Below are positions 7,780 through 15,729 of a DNA stretch of 64,000 bases, piece by piece. Both the position numbers and the translations under genes were made by a program. Source of the DNA: Bacillota bacterium (GTDB lineage Bacteria; Bacillota; Desulfotomaculia; Desulfotomaculales; Desulfallaceae); contig JAEXOR010000027.1 of the NCBI GenBank assembly GCA_023439185.1, positions 1 through 64,000 on the forward strand. The letters run 5' to 3'. How positions within the stretch are numbered: the stretch's first letter is position 1; each line of letters starts with the position of its first letter. Below the pieces are notes generated by a model. It was not told the origin of the DNA. It saw only the letters and a program-made list of their open reading frames with translations, and did not search any database.

Positions 7780-9450
7780 CTAAAAAACAATCTGCTGCCG
7801 GTACTCACCGAACACACCCCGCAAAACCTCGCAAATTTCCCCCAGGGTGGCATAGCCCTTTACCGCTTCAATAAAATACGGCATCAGGTTTTCACCCGTC
7901 AGCGCCGCCTTTTCAATATCTTCAAGCGCCTGGTGTACCCGGGGGTTATCCCGCCGGGTGCGAAGTCCGGCCAGCCTTTCCTCCTGCCGGCGGCCCACCT
8001 CGGGATCAACTTTCAGCAGATCCCCGGGACGTTGGGTATCCATCGTAAATTTGTTTACCCCGATCACTGTTTTTTGGCCGCTTTCGATATCCTTCTGGTA
8101 ACGGTAGGCGCTGTTTTGAATCTCCTTCTGCATGAAATCAATGGCTTTGGGCGCCCCGCCCAGGTCGTCAATTTTGCTGATATATTCGGAAACCCGCTGT
8201 TCAATTTCATCGGTAAGTCTCTCGACGAAATATGAGCCGCCCAGCGGGTCCACGGTGTCGGCCGCGCCGGTTTCATAACCGATGACCTGCTGGGTGCGCA
8301 GGGCAATCAGCACGGAGCTGTCACTGGGCAAAGCCAGCGCTTCATCCCGGGAGTTGGTATGCAGGGATTGGGTGCCGCCCAGTACCGCGCTCAAAGCCTG
8401 GAAGGCCACCCGCATGATGTTTACATCGGGCTGCTGGGCTGTCAGGGTGCAGCCCGCAGTCTGGGTATGGAAGCGCAGCATCATTGATTTAGGGTCTTTG
8501 GCTCCAAAGCGCTCCTTCATAATCCGGGCCCATAGACGACGGGCCACCCTGTACTTGGCAATTTCCTCAAAGAAATTAAGGTGCGCGTTAAAGAAAAAGC
8601 TTAGCCGGGGGGCGAAATCATCCACAACCAAACCGGCGTCGATGGCCGCCTGCACGTAAGCTATGCCGTCGGCCAGAGTAAAGGCCACCTCCTGCACGGC
8701 CGTGGAGCCGGCCTCCCGGATATGATAACCGCTGATGCTGATGGTGTTCCAGCCCGGTATGTTTTTGGCGCAGTACGCGAAAATATCGGTGACCAGGCGC
8801 ATCGACGGGCCGGGCGGAAAAATGTAAGTACCCCGGGCGATGTATTCTTTGATGATATCATTTTGGATCGTCCCCTTAAGCTGTTCCTGCGACACACCCT
8901 GTTTTTCCGCCACGGCGACATACATGGCCAGCAAAACGGCGGCAGGCGAATTAATGGTCATGGAGGTGCTCACTTTATCCAGGGGAATCCGGTCAAACAG
9001 AGTTTCCATATCCAGCAGGGAGTCAATGGCCACCCCAACCTTGCCGACTTCACCCATGGCCAGGGCATGATCGGAATCGTAGCCGATTTGCGTGGGCAGA
9101 TCAAAGGCCACGCTTAAACCCGTTTGCCCCTGTTCCAGCAGGTAACGGAACCGCTTGTTGGTTTCCTCCGCCGTACCGAACCCGGCGTACTGGCGCATGG
9201 TCCAGAGTCTGCCCCGGTACATGTTCGGCTGTACCCCCCTGGTATACGGATATTCCCCGGGGAAAGCCAGGTCCTGTTCGTAATCCGGGTTTTCCAGATC
9301 GGCCGGGGTGTACAGGGGATCGATTATTACTCCCGCGTCGGTGGCAAATTCGGCCTGCCGTTCAGGCCTTTTGGCGGTCAGCCGGTTTAAATTGTCACCG
9401 TACCGCTTCTTTTGTTCCTTGATCCTTTGCGTCACGTCCCGTTCAAACAA
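7780..9450 (-). CDS. Methylmalonyl-CoA mutase, substrate-binding large subunit
   Basis: Rearranges succinyl-CoA and methylmalonyl-CoA by a radical mechanism with the B12 subunit downstream. The 556-residue TIM-barrel protein shows TRGVQPNMYRGRLWTMRQYAGFGTAEETN (read in parts), FDLPTQIGYDSD, the conserved ISGYHIREAGSTAVQE, LSFFFNAHLNFFEEIAKYR, and the substrate-binding RFHTQTAGCTLTAQQP. It ends before any B12 domain. In the propionate-oxidising direction it turns methylmalonyl-CoA into succinyl-CoA. It is the sixth of ten genes in the operon, directly after sucD (14-base gap). Confidence 0.95.
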   Translation of the reverse strand: MFERDVTQRIKEQKKRYGDNLNRLTAKRPERQAEFATDAGVIIDPLYTPADLENPDYEQDLAFPGEYPYTRGVQPNMYRGRLWTMRQYAGFGTAEETNKRFRYLLEQGQTGLSVAFDLPTQIGYDSDHALAMGEVGKVGVAIDSLLDMETLFDRIPLDKVSTSMTINSPAAVLLAMYVAVAEKQGVSQEQLKGTIQNDIIKEYIARGTYIFPPGPSMRLVTDIFAYCAKNIPGWNTISISGYHIREAGSTAVQEVAFTLADGIAYVQAAIDAGLVVDDFAPRLSFFFNAHLNFFEEIAKYRVARRLWARIMKERFGAKDPKSMMLRFHTQTAGCTLTAQQPDVNIMRVAFQALSAVLGGTQSLHTNSRDEALALPSDSSVLIALRTQQVIGYETGAADTVDPLGGSYFVERLTDEIEQRVSEYISKIDDLGGAPKAIDFMQKEIQNSAYRYQKDIESGQKTVIGVNKFTMDTQRPGDLLKVDPEVGRRQEERLAGLRTRRDNPRVHQALEDIEKAALTGENLMPYFIEAVKGYATLGEICEVLRGVFGEYRQQIVF

Positions 9451-9463
9451 TTGAACGCCTCCT

Positions 9464-10330
9464 TTAGCCCGTTACTTCCCTTAACAGGCCGGGCACTTCA
9501 AAGGGCAGGACGGCCACCCTGGCGCCCGCCGCCTGCAGGGCCTCCACCTTGGCGCTAAATGTGCCTTTGCCGCGTTCAATGATGGCTCCGGCATGGCCCA
9601 TCCGTTTGCCGGGAGGTGCGCTTTTGCCGGCAATGTAAGCCACCACCGGCTTGGTCATATCTTTAATATACAGAGATGCTATTTCCTCGGCGTTGCCGCC
9701 GATTTCGCCCACCAGCACCACCGCTTTGGTCTGGGGATCGTGTTCAAATTTCTCCAGCACATCCACAAAGGACAGGCCGGCCACCCGGTCGCCGCCCAGC
9801 CCGACTACGGTGGACTGACCCATGCCGTTGGCGGTGAGGTTGCCCACGATCTCGTAAGTCAGTGTCCCGCTGCGGGCCACCACGCCCACAGGCCCAGGAA
9901 TAAAAAACTGGTTCGGCGGAATGCCAATTTTGCATTTGCCGGAGGAAACAATGCCGAAAGTGTTCGGTCCCACCACCGTGACGTTGTTACGCCCGGCATA
10001 TTCCACAATTTCCATTTCATCATGCACCGGGATATGTTCAGTGACAATAACCAGCACTTTTACCCCCGCGGAAATGGCTTCAAAGGCTGCGTCCTTGGCG
10101 AAGGGCGCCGGAATGAACAGCACCGCGGCATCGGCGTTTTGCTTCTCCACGGCGGCAAAGGCGGTATCGTAAACCGGGACCCCCTCCACCTCCTGACCGC
10201 CTTTACCGGGCGACACGCCGCCCACAACCCGGGTGCCGTAAGCGAGCATCTGTTTGGTGTGGAACCTGCCCTGATTACCTGTGATACCTTGAACGATCAA
10301 CCTGGTATTTTCATCAATGATAATTGCCAT
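9464..10330 (-). CDS. sucD: Succinate-CoA ligase, ADP-forming, alpha subunit
   Basis: With SucC it interconverts succinyl-CoA and succinate with formation of ATP (or GTP), the only substrate-level phosphorylation step in this cluster. The 288-residue protein has a CoA-binding Rossmann domain (ITGNQGRFHTKQM), RSGTLTYE in the ligase domain, and the phospho-histidine motif GHAGAI with His246. GGAGG six bases before the ATG at 10330 sets the start; a GTG ten codons further upstream lacks such a site. Confidence 0.95.
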   Translation of the reverse strand: MAIIIDENTRLIVQGITGNQGRFHTKQMLAYGTRVVGGVSPGKGGQEVEGVPVYDTAFAAVEKQNADAAVLFIPAPFAKDAAFEAISAGVKVLVIVTEHIPVHDEMEIVEYAGRNNVTVVGPNTFGIVSSGKCKIGIPPNQFFIPGPVGVVARSGTLTYEIVGNLTANGMGQSTVVGLGGDRVAGLSFVDVLEKFEHDPQTKAVVLVGEIGGNAEEIASLYIKDMTKPVVAYIAGKSAPPGKRMGHAGAIIERGKGTFSAKVEALQAAGARVAVLPFEVPGLLREVTG

Positions 10331-10360
10331 TTTGCTCCTCCACTCCTTAACAGGCTGCAC

Positions 10361-11473
10361 TCACATGCCCCGCGCGATTTCCACCGCTTTGGCCGCGGCT
10401 TCCTGCATAACCTTGTAGGCTTTGATCCCATGCTCGTTGAGAATTCTAACGCCTTCCTCCTCGTTGGTGCCTACCAGCCTGATGACCACCGGCACAGGTA
10501 TCTCCCTGGTCTTTTTAACCTGGATTAAAGCGTTGGCCACGTCGTCGCAGCGGGTTATGCCGCCAAAGATGTTAATCAAAATAACCCGGGGGTTGGTTTG
10601 GAGCAGCAATTCCAAGGCCTTCGCGGTTCCTTCCATCCCGGTGCCGCCGCCGGCATCCAGGAAATTGGCCGGGCTGCCGCCGTAATGCACCAGCGTGTCC
10701 AGGCTGCCCATGGACATGCCGGCTCCGTTGGCCATAACCGCGATGTTGCCGCCCAGTTCCACAAAGGCTAGCCCCAGGTCGTGGGCCTGCTTCTCGATAT
10801 CCGTGCGGTCCTCCACAAATGGTATGCCCCTTTGTCTGAACAACGCATCGTCATCCACCGTAAACTTGGCATCGGCGGCAATCAGTTCATCCCCGCTGAC
10901 CGCCAGCGGGTTGATTTCCACCAGTTCGGCGTCTCTAGCCTTGAAGCACTGGTAAAGCAGCGGCAGCAGCCCGGCAAAGGCAGCGGCCGGCTTACCGGTA
11001 AGGCCAATGCGTCTGGCGATCTCCCGCCCCAGGTACGGGTACACGCCCACGGCAACATTGACGTGGTATTTTACAATATGCTGGTCCGGCACTTCCTCAA
11101 TGTCCATACCGCCCTGGGCGGATGCGATAATGACCGGCTTTTTGGCCGAACCGTCCACGGTAATGGCCAGGTACAGTTCTTTGTCGATTTGAATTTTTTC
11201 TTCCACCAGGAGCTTTTCCACCCGGTGTCCCTGCACCGTCATTTCCAGTATGGAAACCGCGGCCGCACGGGCTTCTTCCGGTCCGGAAGCAAATTTAATC
11301 CCGCCGCCTTTACCCCGCTTGCCGGTCAGGACCTGGGACTTGATTACCACCGCACTGCCGATTTCGGCGGCCACCCCGGCCGCATCTTCGGGGGTGGCGA
11401 CCATTTTTCCCCGGGGTACTTTAATACCATGGGTTGCGAAAATTTCTTTGCCCATATATTCAAAGAGTTTCAC
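10361..11473 (-). CDS. sucC: Succinate-CoA ligase, ADP-forming, beta subunit
   Basis: The nucleotide-binding partner of SucD. The 370-residue protein begins MKLFEYMGKEIFATHGIKVP and has an ATP-grasp domain (VVIKSQVLTGKRGKGGG), the metal-site region LVEINPL, GAGMSMGSLD, and the C-terminal flavodoxin-like domain with ILINIFGGITRCDDVA, all standard for SucC. The stop lies 30 bases before the chosen sucD start. Length and order (sucC then sucD) are typical. Confidence 0.95.
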   Translation of the reverse strand: MKLFEYMGKEIFATHGIKVPRGKMVATPEDAAGVAAEIGSAVVIKSQVLTGKRGKGGGIKFASGPEEARAAAVSILEMTVQGHRVEKLLVEEKIQIDKELYLAITVDGSAKKPVIIASAQGGMDIEEVPDQHIVKYHVNVAVGVYPYLGREIARRIGLTGKPAAAFAGLLPLLYQCFKARDAELVEINPLAVSGDELIAADAKFTVDDDALFRQRGIPFVEDRTDIEKQAHDLGLAFVELGGNIAVMANGAGMSMGSLDTLVHYGGSPANFLDAGGGTGMEGTAKALELLLQTNPRVILINIFGGITRCDDVANALIQVKKTREIPVPVVIRLVGTNEEEGVRILNEHGIKAYKVMQEAAAKAVEIARGM

Positions 11474-11566
11474 TATCTAATCTCCCTCCGGCTTGAAGTA
11501 AAAAAAATCCGGTCAGCCTGGAATTTAAACAATAAACATAGTATACGCAACTTGTAGGACTTGCCA

Positions 11567-12124
11567 TCACTTGGCCGCATATATTTTTGTTCCTTCGTCG
11601 TAAAGATCACCGCCCAGGGTATCGTTGACCACAATCACCGGAAAATCCTCCACCACCAGACGGTGTATCGCCTCGGGCCCCAGTTCGGGGTATGCCACCA
11701 CTTCGGCTTCCTTAATACACTTGCTGATCAAGGCGGCGGCCCCGCCCACAGCCGCAAAATATACCGCCTTGTAATTTTTCATGGCTTTGATGACCTCGGG
11801 GGCCCGTTTACCCTTGCCAATCATGCCCTTTAAACCCTGGGTCAGCAGCCTGGGGACATACGCGTCCATGCGGCCGCTGGTGGTAGGGCCGGCGGAACCG
11901 ATTATCTGACCCGGCCTAGCCGGAGAAGGGCCAACATAATATATTACTTGCCCCTTTAAATCCACAGGGAGTGGCTTGCCTTCATCCAGCAGTTCAATCA
12001 TTTTTTTATGCGCAGCATCCCGGCCGGTGTACAACACACCGTTTAACAGCACCTTCTGGCCGATCCGCAGTTTTTCCACCGTCTGTTCCGTCAAAGGTGT
12101 GGTCAGTTTAATTTTAGTCAGCAT
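11567..12124 (-). CDS. Class I fumarate hydratase, beta (C-terminal) subunit
   Basis: A 185-residue protein beginning MLTKIKLTTPLTEQTVEKLRIGQKVLLNGVLYTGRDAAHK, with the conserved GPSPARPGQIIGSAGPTTSGRMD and GGAAALISKCIKE segments of the C-terminal half of iron-sulfur fumarases. It forms the enzyme with the alpha subunit just upstream (29-base gap). In the oxidative direction it hydrates fumarate to malate. Such two-subunit fumarases head the propionate operon in Pelotomaculum relatives. Confidence 0.93.
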   Translation of the reverse strand: MLTKIKLTTPLTEQTVEKLRIGQKVLLNGVLYTGRDAAHKKMIELLDEGKPLPVDLKGQVIYYVGPSPARPGQIIGSAGPTTSGRMDAYVPRLLTQGLKGMIGKGKRAPEVIKAMKNYKAVYFAAVGGAAALISKCIKEAEVVAYPELGPEAIHRLVVEDFPVIVVNDTLGGDLYDEGTKIYAAK

Positions 12125-12153
12125 CCCTTTTCACCCCACTGTCGGTTTTCTGG

Positions 12154-12996
12154 TTATAAAACTATTTCCCGGTGCCGGCCGGCGTGACAGTTGATATTTA
12201 CCGCCACCGGCAAACTGGCGATGTGCGCCGGGTATATTTCCACATGTACCGCCAGCGCGGTGCAAATGCCCCCCAAACCAAGCGGTCCGATACCAAGAGC
12301 ATTTATATCATTTAAAATCTCGCTTTCCAATTTGGCGATTTCAGGCCTAGGGCTTGACGTTCCCACCGGCCTTAAAAGGGCCTCCTTGGCGATCAGGGCG
12401 GCTTTTTCCATCGTTCCGCCGATGCCGACACCGACAATAATCGGCGGACACGGATTGGGACCGGCGGCCCTGACAGTGTCCAGGATAAATTTCTTGACCC
12501 CTTCGACCCCTTCCGCAGGCTTCAGCATTTTAATGGCGCTCATGTTTTCACTGCCGCCGCCTTTGGGGGCGATAATAATTTTCATGTGCTCTCCGGGCAC
12601 AAGTTTGACATGCAGCACCGCGGGGGTATTGTCGCCTGTATTTACACGCTCCAGAGGATGGCCCACAATTGACTTTCTCAGGTACCCTTCGGTATAGCCC
12701 CGGCGTACTCCGTCGTTAACGGCATCCTCCAGCAAACCGCCCTCAATATGCACGTCCTGCCCAAGTTCCACGAAAACAACGGCATATCCGGTATCCTGGC
12801 ACATGGGAACTTTTTCATCAGCGGCTATTTGCGCGTTATTGATCAATTGTTGGATTATTTCCCTGCCGGTCTGGGAAAGTTCACAATCATAGGCCTTTTG
12901 AATCGCTTCTATCATATCCCGGCTCAGGTAATAATTGGCCTCCTGACAGAGATTGGCAACGGCATCGCTAATGGCTCCGACGGTTATTGTTTTTAT
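12154..12996 (-). CDS. Class I fumarate hydratase, alpha (N-terminal, Fe-S) subunit, with a probable ATA start codon
   Basis: The protein carries the [4Fe-4S] and active-site segments MCQDTGYAVVFVELG, GNPCPP-type Cys (AAGPNPCPPIIVG) and GGTMEKAALIAKEAL, as expected for the alpha subunit. The first ATG (12915) gives 253 residues and cuts off the conserved N-terminus. The same frame is open upstream and reads KTITVGAISDAVANLCQEAN, exactly what family members have. A perfect ribosome binding site (AGGAGG, 13005-13010) stands eight bases before an ATA codon at 12996, and no ATG, GTG or TTG is available there. Starting at ATA gives 280 residues, the usual length. It is the first gene of the operon. 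Confidence 0.85.
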   Translation of the reverse strand: MKTITVGAISDAVANLCQEANYYLSRDMIEAIQKAYDCELSQTGREIIQQLINNAQIAADEKVPMCQDTGYAVVFVELGQDVHIEGGLLEDAVNDGVRRGYTEGYLRKSIVGHPLERVNTGDNTPAVLHVKLVPGEHMKIIIAPKGGGSENMSAIKMLKPAEGVEGVKKFILDTVRAAGPNPCPPIIVGVGIGGTMEKAALIAKEALLRPVGTSSPRPEIAKLESEILNDINALGIGPLGLGGICTALAVHVEIYPAHIASLPVAVNINCHAGRHREIVL

Positions 12997-13043
12997 GACA
13001 GTTCCCTCCTTACAGCAAAATAAATACCCGTAAAGTAGTTTTA

Positions 13044-13059
13044 CGCAAATTCCATACCA
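13044..13059 (-). promoter_or_regulatory. Sigma-54 promoter of the propionate operon
   Basis: On the minus strand the sequence is TGGTATGGAATTTGCG, which fits the -24/-12 consensus TGGCACG-N4-TTGCW with exact GG-N10-GC spacing. The predicted start site, near 13034, is about 38 bases before the fumarase start and 24 before its ribosome binding site. The upstream neighbour encodes a sigma-54 activator. Apart from the etf operon site, I found no other GG-N10-GC match in the intergenic regions I checked. Confidence 0.85.
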
Positions 13060-13126
13060 TAAGAAAAAGCTCGTTTTATTAAATGCTATAAAGAATCAAG
13101 TTTATATATTTTAGAAAGAATGGGTT

Positions 13127-13160
13127 AAAAAAAATAATTAAACCACCCTGGGGCTGGTGA
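13127..13160 (-). terminator. Possible weak terminator of the sigma-54 activator gene
   Basis: On the minus strand CACC...GGTG flanking a GC-rich centre is followed by TTTAATTATTTTTTTT. The stem is short and imperfect, so termination may be incomplete and could allow some read-through into the propionate operon. The same element lies 85-115 bases upstream of the -24 box and might instead be part of an activator site. Confidence 0.35.
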
Positions 13161-13180
13161 ATCTAATTTTTTTAAATATT

Positions 13181-14887
13181 CTAAATGCTTGAACTCCAGG
13201 GTCCGGTCTTTTTTAATTTATTATACAGGGTAGCCAGGGAAATATTTAACGCCCGGGCGGCGTTTCTTTTGCCCTCCACGGTGTTGCCGTACTTGACCAG
13301 AGCCTTTTTGATCAGAATCTGCTCCATCTGATCAATGGGCAGTAATTCCACGTCTCTCCCGGGGGCGGTTTTCAATTGACTGACATACTGGATGAAATGC
13401 TGCTTGGTCAGGATTTCATCGTCCACGGTAACCATGACCCGCTCCACAATGTTTTCCAGTTCCCGCACATTCCCGGGCCAATCATAGCTGCAAAAAACAT
13501 CTTCGGCATCCCTGGCCAGACCCTTTACCTTTTTACCCAGCTTGCGGTTCAGCTTGACGATTAAATTATTTACCAGTGCCGGCAAATCTTCTTTACGCAC
13601 CCGCAGGGGCGGAATACTGATTTCCACAACGTTTAACCGGTAGTACAAATCCTCCCTGAACTCGCCCTTCCGGATTAAATCCCTGAGGTTTCTGTTGGTG
13701 GCGGCGATTACACGCACATCAACCCTGATGGTCTGGGTGCCGCCCACCTTTTCAAACTCCATTTCCTGCAGCACCCTGAGCAGCTTACCCTGCAGGCTTA
13801 AATTCATATCCCCTATTTCGTCCAGGAAAATTGTCCCGCCGTGGGCCAGCTCAAATTTACCGATTTTAGATTTGATCGCCCCGGTGAAAGCGCCCTTCAC
13901 ATAGCCGAAAAATTCGCTTTCCAGCAAGTTCTCGGGGATAGCGGCGCAATTCACTTTTATAAAAGGTTTATCCCGCCTCGGGCTGGCGTGGTGGACGGCA
14001 TGGGCGAAGAGCTCCTTGCCGGTACCGCTTTCACCCAGCAAAAGAACTGTTGAGTTGCTGCGGGCCGCCCTTTCGGCCACCAGAATGCATTTTTTCAGTT
14101 CCGGATTATGGCCCAGGATGTCCCCGAAGGTATATTTACAAGTGGTTACCTGGCCAAACTTATCGGATAAACTCTCAATCATGGTCGTACGCTGACGCAA
14201 TTCATCCATCAGCTTCATTACATCCGTAAAGTGCTGGAACACCACCACCGCGCCTTCCACAGCATCGTCCACCACAATGGGGGACGCGTTGCTGATCACT
14301 TCGGCATTGCTGCCGCCCACCCTGGTCCGGTGACCGAACACGCTTCTGCCGGTGCGCAGGGCCATGGCCAAAGCACCCTCGGGGGAAATTTCAAACACGT
14401 TTTGGCCAATCCTGTTCCCGGTAGTGATACCGGTGACCCGGGTGAAGGCAGGGTTGACATACTTGATCCGGCCGTTTTTATCAGCCACTTCCACCGCTTC
14501 CTGGACTGAATTTAAAATCGTGGACAGTTCGCCCTGGACGCGCTTGCTTTCCAAAAGCTCCTTTTTCTCTCTGAACAGGCGCACCATTAAGTTAACCGCC
14601 CCGGTATCAATGACGGAGGTATTGGGCCCTATTTTTTTTAGAGTCTCTTCAACCGACGGATGCCGGGAGGTATTGATGATCACCGCGATATCCTTGATAT
14701 TTTTAACCGTACCAATATCATGGCAGACCCGGATTCCGCCCGCGTTAAAAAAAATTCCCGTCGCCGGTTCACCGGGTATTTCTACAAAACACTCAATTTC
14801 CACATCATTGATGTCTTTTAGCAAATTATATACCGAAAGCCCGTCGGCCCCGGTACCAATAATTATTACCCTGATTTTTTGCACCAT
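13181..14887 (-). CDS. Sigma-54-dependent transcriptional activator with N-terminal Rossmann-like and PAS domains
   Basis: 568 residues. The N-terminus (VIIIGTGADGLSVYNLL) looks like a nucleotide- or CoA-binding Rossmann domain. A PAS domain follows (about 115-225, VADKNGRIKYVNPAFTRVTG). Then comes a AAA+ domain with Walker A GESGTGKE (285-292), the sigma-54 contact loop GAFTGA (332-337) and an R-finger region, and finally a Fis-type helix-turn-helix (RNAARALNISLATLYNKLK). The longer open frame from 15055 would overlap lexA; AAGGTGAT just before the ATG at 14887 supports the shorter start. Its position directly before a sigma-54 promoter makes it the likely activator of the propionate operon. 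The signal it senses is unknown. Confidence 0.9.
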   Translation of the reverse strand: MVQKIRVIIIGTGADGLSVYNLLKDINDVEIECFVEIPGEPATGIFFNAGGIRVCHDIGTVKNIKDIAVIINTSRHPSVEETLKKIGPNTSVIDTGAVNLMVRLFREKKELLESKRVQGELSTILNSVQEAVEVADKNGRIKYVNPAFTRVTGITTGNRIGQNVFEISPEGALAMALRTGRSVFGHRTRVGGSNAEVISNASPIVVDDAVEGAVVVFQHFTDVMKLMDELRQRTTMIESLSDKFGQVTTCKYTFGDILGHNPELKKCILVAERAARSNSTVLLLGESGTGKELFAHAVHHASPRRDKPFIKVNCAAIPENLLESEFFGYVKGAFTGAIKSKIGKFELAHGGTIFLDEIGDMNLSLQGKLLRVLQEMEFEKVGGTQTIRVDVRVIAATNRNLRDLIRKGEFREDLYYRLNVVEISIPPLRVRKEDLPALVNNLIVKLNRKLGKKVKGLARDAEDVFCSYDWPGNVRELENIVERVMVTVDDEILTKQHFIQYVSQLKTAPGRDVELLPIDQMEQILIKKALVKYGNTVEGKRNAARALNISLATLYNKLKKTGPWSSSI

Positions 14888-14977
14888 ATCACCTTTTAAT
14901 GGGCGAGTTTTATTCATTTTATATTCTTCATTTTGGACAGTATATCCTTCTAAAAAATAAAAAAGCAAACTTTCTTC

Positions 14978-14991
14978 CGAACACACGTTTA
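14978..14991. promoter_or_regulatory. LexA operator (SOS box)
   Basis: CGAACACACGTTTA matches the Gram-positive SOS box CGAACRNRYGTTYC at 13 of 14 positions. It overlaps the -35 box of the lexA promoter, so LexA should repress its own gene. It could also affect the divergent sigma-54 activator gene, whose start lies 91 bases away. Confidence 0.8.
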
Positions 14992-15015
14992 CCTCCAGGA
15001 ATAATATGTTATAAT
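14988..15015 (+). promoter_or_regulatory. Sigma-A type promoter of lexA
   Basis: TTTACC (14988-14993), a 16-base spacer and a perfect TATAAT (15010-15015) lie 30 bases before the lexA start. The SOS box covers the -35 element. Confidence 0.7.
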
Positions 15016-15045
15016 TAATTATAATTCCAGAAAGGTTGTGCTGTT

Positions 15046-15654
15046 TTGAGAGCAAACGCCAGTCAGCGCGAAGCGGAAATAATCAGATATATCAAACATA
15101 GTATCCAATCACGCGGATACCCGCCCTCGGTCAGGGAAATCGGCGAGGCGGTCGGCCTGAAATCTAGTTCAACCGTGCATAACTACCTGTGCCGATTGGA
15201 AGAAAAAGGCCTCCTGCGCCGGGACCCAACCAAGCCAAGGGCTATGGAAATACTGGATGACGACAAAGACAGCTTCAGGGAAATGATCATGGTGCCTATA
15301 TTGGGCCGGGTCGCCGCGGGCATTCCCCTTCTGGCCGTGGAAAATATGGAAGACATGTTCCCTATGCCGGCGGACTTCGCCGGTCGGGGCGAATTTTTCA
15401 TGCTGCGGGTTAAAGGCAACAGCATGGTGGAAGCAGGCATCCTGGAAGGGGATTTAGTGCTTGTAAGACAGCAGCCCAGCGTAAACAACGGCGATATTGC
15501 GGTGGCCCTGCTTGACGATGAAGCGACCATCAAAAGGTTTTACCGTGAGGATGGACACATCCGGCTACAGCCTGAAAACTACCAGCTTTCTCCGATTATC
15601 GTCGACGATGTCACCGTCCTGGGCAAAGTCACCGGCTTGGTACGCAGGTTCTAA
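15046..15654 (+). CDS. lexA: SOS repressor LexA
   Basis: Represses DNA-damage genes and cleaves itself when RecA is active. The 202-residue protein has an N-terminal winged helix (QREAEIIRYIKHSI...GYPPSVREIGEAVGLKSSSTVH), the Ala91-Gly92 cleavage site in VAAGIP, and the catalytic dyad Ser126 (GNSMVEAGI) and Lys163 (ATIKRF). The start is a TTG with AAAGG ten bases before it; no ATG or GTG fits the frame. It has its own SOS box, and is flanked by the divergent activator and the convergent TRAP operon. Confidence 0.96.
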   Translation: MRANASQREAEIIRYIKHSIQSRGYPPSVREIGEAVGLKSSSTVHNYLCRLEEKGLLRRDPTKPRAMEILDDDKDSFREMIMVPILGRVAAGIPLLAVENMEDMFPMPADFAGRGEFFMLRVKGNSMVEAGILEGDLVLVRQQPSVNNGDIAVALLDDEATIKRFYREDGHIRLQPENYQLSPIIVDDVTVLGKVTGLVRRF

Positions 15655-15686
15655 CAAGTTTGGGTCAGCCGTTGTGGCGGGCTGCA

Positions 15687-15710
15687 GGGGCGCCCCTCGC
15701 GGGCGCCCGC
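15687..15710. repeat. GC-rich inverted repeat between lexA and the TRAP operon
   Basis: GGGGCGCCCC and GCGGGCGCCCGC lie close together and can pair with themselves or each other between two convergent genes. No T-run follows on either strand, so it is not a textbook terminator, but it may separate the two transcripts. Confidence 0.4.
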
Positions 15711-15729
15711 AAGAAACAAAACGCCCTTA

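Noticed and set aside
9593..10528. 311-codon open frame on the plus strand opposite sucD and sucC
   Set aside because: It lies exactly antisense to two well-recognised genes, has no ribosome binding site, and its His- and Gly-rich translation matches no family. High-GC antisense frames of this sort are common here.
14888..15055. N-terminal 56-residue extension of the sigma-54 activator frame
   Set aside because: It overlaps the lexA start, promoter and SOS box, and a good ribosome binding site stands before the ATG at 14887.
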